A stretch of DNA of 16,807 nt, from contig CAZRRG010000049.1 of assembly GCA_964602455.1 (NCBI GenBank), forward strand, positions 1 through 16,807, given 5' to 3'. The translations under genes were made by a program, and so were the position numbers. Origin of the DNA: JBBDIP01 sp964602455. Its GTDB lineage: Bacteria; Bacillota; Sulfobacillia; Fermentithermobacillales; Fermentithermobacillaceae. Position 1 is the first letter of the stretch. The number at the start of each line of letters is the position of its first letter. The notes below the pieces were generated by a model. The model saw nothing but the letters and a program-made list of their open reading frames with translations. It was not told the DNA's origin and searched no databases. Shown one piece after another: positions 14,494-16,807 of the stretch.

Positions 14494-16725
14494 ATGAAAT
14501 CCGATACAGAGAAAGGATTGAGTAGCGCGGTGAGGTGGGTACGTCGCATCATTCCATCCGGTATTCGAGGTACAATCCTGCTCGTAGTATTAGCCGCCGC
14601 AATCATCCCAGCTACCACTCTGAGCGCTGTCGCGTACACTACGTCCAACAGGGCCATCACGGATGAGGCCAACCGGAGCCTGCTTATGCAGGCCAGGATG
14701 CTGAGCGCGGAGATCGATTCCTTCATCGATGAGCGCATTGCCGCTCTCTCCGTCGTCGCTGAGGACCCGCAGTTCCTCGCGGCCGACAGCGCCGCGCGGT
14801 CCGAAAGACTGTCTCAACTGGTGGGCGACCAGATCCTCTGCGCCTATCTGCTGGATTCCACGGGAACCGTCGTTGCTTCCGCAGGCGTGCCGGAGACGGC
14901 AAAGGTCAACTCGGCCCCATTTTGGACCGCCGTGTCCGCTGTCAAGACGTACTACGGCGACTGTGAGATCAGCGGCATTACCGGGAAACCGTCCCTTATC
15001 ATAGCGGCCCCGACGAAGTCCGACGCCGGGAGCTTCACCGGCGCCGTGGTGCAGGAGATCAACATGGCTGCCATCCAGCGCATGCTGGATGCCTACCAGG
15101 CGCAGCAAGCCGCCCTGGACCGCACGGGCTACGCCTACATACTCAACAACGATGGCTTGGCCATCGCCCATCCGGACGAAAAGCAGGTAATGGCACTGCG
15201 TCCGGTAGATCTCGGCATCCCGGAACTCACAGCGGCAGTGGAAGGCATGCAAGCCGGGAAGGAAGGCACCGCCGTCTATGTCTACGATGGTGTTGAGGCC
15301 CTGGTTGCTTACACTCCCATGAAGGGTGCAGGCGCTTACGGGGGAAACGGGTGGGCCATCGCCTCCAAGTTTCCCACAGGTGAGGTTTATGCGGCGGTGT
15401 ACCGCCTCCGGAATCTAATGGTCGCGTGCGCGGCCGTGGCCGTGGTAGTGGTGGGCGTGGCAGCATCCGCGGTCTCGGGTCGCATCGCCCAGCCGATCGC
15501 CCGCGTATCCGGTGTCACCAGCAAGGTCGCCTCTGGAGACCTCTCGGTTGAGGTGCCCGATGACTCGTCACGGAACGAGGTCGGCGAGCTGTCGCGAAGC
15601 ATGAAGACAATGGTCGCCTTCCTCAGGGACGTGGTGAAGCAGGTGCAGAGCGCGGCTGAAGAAACCGTGGCCATGAGCGAGGAGCTCACCGCGTCAGCCT
15701 CTGAGTCCTCAAAGGGCATGGAGCAGGTAGCCATTAGCTTCCAGCAGATCGCGGCGGGCGCGGGAGACCAGTCGCGCAGCGCCACCGATATGGCCGCCCA
15801 GGTCGAGAGATTGAGCGTCACGATACAGGAAGTGTCCGAGTCCGGCGCAACCCAGAGCGCAAGCGCCGCACAGGTCCAGGAGAGCGTGAACCGGATCCAG
15901 GGCTCGCTTGAGCAGGTTCTTGCGGCTATCGGAGAACTGGCGGCCAACGCCCACGACAACCTTGTTTCGGCTGACGGCGGCCAGAAAGCCGCGGCCCAGA
16001 CCGCGGACACAATGAGCCGCATCACCGGCGACACCGAGAGACTGGCGGAGGTCATAAAGGACCTTGGAAGCAGGTCCGAGGAGATCGGACGCATCGTCGA
16101 CGTGATCACCGATATTGCCTCACAGACCAACCTTCTGGCGCTGAACGCCGCCATTGAGGCGGCGCGCGCGGGCGAGTACGGGCGCGGGTTCGCCGTTGTG
16201 GCGGATGAAGTGCGAAAACTAGCCGAAGACTCAGCCAGGGAGGCCAAGTTAATAGGCCAGGAGGTAGACAACATCCGGCGCACCATGGAATCGGCGGTGC
16301 GGTCGGTAGCCAAGGTGGCCGAAGAGGTCAGGCGTGGAAGCAGCGTGGTTGAAGACACGGGCAAAGCCCTCGAGGGCATCGCAGGCGCGGCTCACCGGGC
16401 CGACGCCAGCCTGGCGGACCTGCGCACGGTAATCGCCCAGTTGCAGGAAGCCGTAGACCTGGCCTTGAACGCCACAGTCGATATCGTGTCGGTTGCCGGA
16501 GCCAACGCCGAGAGAACCGCTCGCATGGCGGAAGACGCGCAGACTGTTCGTGGACTGGTGGAAAGCGTGGCAGCGATCTCGGAAGAGAACGCCGCGCTGG
16601 TCCAGGAAGCAGCGTCATCGAGCGAGGAGGTAACCGCCTCCACCGAAGGCATCGCGAGAGCAGCGGAACTCCTGGCCACCATCGCGGCGTCGCTCAGGGA
16701 CAGCATAGCCAAGCTGCACACCTAG
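14494..16725 (+). CDS. methyl-accepting chemotaxis protein with Cache-type sensor domain
   Basis: This is a 743-residue transducer. The layout is: short basic N-terminus, TM1 at about 27-48, extracellular double-Cache-like sensor at 49-305 (YILNNDGLAIAHPD at 216-229 is the typical membrane-distal/proximal Cache turn), TM2 at about 307-328, HAMP at about 329-382 (IAQPIARVSGVTSKVASGDL) and a long coiled-coil signalling domain. The kinase-control hairpin tip is intact: EIGRIVDVITDIASQTNLLALNAAIEAARAG and GRGFAVVADEVRKLAEDS (530-580; quoted in two parts around E561-Y562). Glu/Gln and Ala/Ser-rich flanks provide possible methylation sites. No CheR-binding pentapeptide is at the C-terminus (it ends SIAKLHT). 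The ATG at 14494 lacks a clear ribosome site; GTG 14530 is an alternative. It is divergent from guaA. The ligand is unknown; Cache sensors often bind amino acids, organic acids or purines. Confidence 0.93.
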   Translation: MKSDTEKGLSSAVRWVRRIIPSGIRGTILLVVLAAAIIPATTLSAVAYTTSNRAITDEANRSLLMQARMLSAEIDSFIDERIAALSVVAEDPQFLAADSAARSERLSQLVGDQILCAYLLDSTGTVVASAGVPETAKVNSAPFWTAVSAVKTYYGDCEISGITGKPSLIIAAPTKSDAGSFTGAVVQEINMAAIQRMLDAYQAQQAALDRTGYAYILNNDGLAIAHPDEKQVMALRPVDLGIPELTAAVEGMQAGKEGTAVYVYDGVEALVAYTPMKGAGAYGGNGWAIASKFPTGEVYAAVYRLRNLMVACAAVAVVVVGVAASAVSGRIAQPIARVSGVTSKVASGDLSVEVPDDSSRNEVGELSRSMKTMVAFLRDVVKQVQSAAEETVAMSEELTASASESSKGMEQVAISFQQIAAGAGDQSRSATDMAAQVERLSVTIQEVSESGATQSASAAQVQESVNRIQGSLEQVLAAIGELAANAHDNLVSADGGQKAAAQTADTMSRITGDTERLAEVIKDLGSRSEEIGRIVDVITDIASQTNLLALNAAIEAARAGEYGRGFAVVADEVRKLAEDSAREAKLIGQEVDNIRRTMESAVRSVAKVAEEVRRGSSVVEDTGKALEGIAGAAHRADASLADLRTVIAQLQEAVDLALNATVDIVSVAGANAERTARMAEDAQTVRGLVESVAAISEENAALVQEAASSSEEVTASTEGIARAAELLATIAASLRDSIAKLHT

Positions 16726-16740
16726 TCCGCCGTGGGCACA

Positions 16741-16769
16741 GTCTGTCGCATGCTATGTCTGTCGCATGC
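16741..16769. repeat. two direct copies of a 13-bp motif after the chemotaxis gene
   Basis: GTCTGTCGCATGC occurs at 16741-16753 and 16757-16769, a 16-base period, starting 15 bases past the stop codon. The rest of the tail, to 16807, has no recognisable gene. It ends in GGGTCGGGGGGCCC, which may be the first arm of a hairpin cut by the window edge. Confidence 0.6.
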
Positions 16770-16807
16770 GCAATCCATAGTCCCCTTCCCAGAGGGTCGG
16801 GGGGCCC

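Overview
The window is GC-rich bacterial DNA (visibly around 60 % GC, not computed). Coding is dense, GTG/TTG start codons occur, and Shine-Dalgarno sites are strong and GGAGG-like. The three-part PurS/PurQ/small-PurL FGAM synthase, the Bacillus-type PurB N-terminus and the pur gene order point to a Gram-positive-type lineage. A high-GC member of the Bacillota or a related clade is my best guess, made without any database search.

Left part (1-3951): four predicted metallohydrolases. An N-carbamoyl-L-amino-acid hydrolase-like M20 enzyme (minus strand) runs off the left edge. Upstream of it, on the same strand, is an unfamiliar protein with an HExxxH zinc motif and a downstream YENLA motif, resembling the HExxxH...QEGLA pattern of DUF1704/MATCAP-type metallocarboxypeptidases. 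Divergent from that lies a creatininase-family amidohydrolase (plus strand). It converges, across a strong bidirectional terminator hairpin, on an M20D amidohydrolase (minus strand). Together they look like a small amide or peptide catabolic set; the substrate is unknown.

Middle part (4079-7142): an ABC-2 type exporter, ATPase then a large 12-TM-class permease with a long Gly/Ala/Arg-rich cytoplasmic linker, both on the minus strand. Upstream is a 382-base gap. It holds a leader hairpin, a weak promoter candidate, a striking repeated 47-bp dyad element and the terminator of the purine operon.

Right-centre part (7143-14375): a minus-strand nucleotide operon in the order guaA, purB, purC, purS, purQ, purL. 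The last three are translationally coupled (ATGA overlap, then abutting TAG-ATG). A good sigma-70-type promoter precedes guaA, and a 14-bp perfect palindrome lies between promoter and ribosome site. The genes cover FGAR to FGAM, CAIR to SAICAR, SAICAR to AICAR (and adenylosuccinate to AMP), and XMP to GMP. purF, purM, purD, purN and purH are not in the window.

Right end (14494-16807): a divergent methyl-accepting chemotaxis protein with a periplasmic Cache-type sensor, HAMP and a full signalling domain, followed by a short tandem repeat. I saw no tRNA, rRNA, CRISPR array, transposase or known riboswitch.
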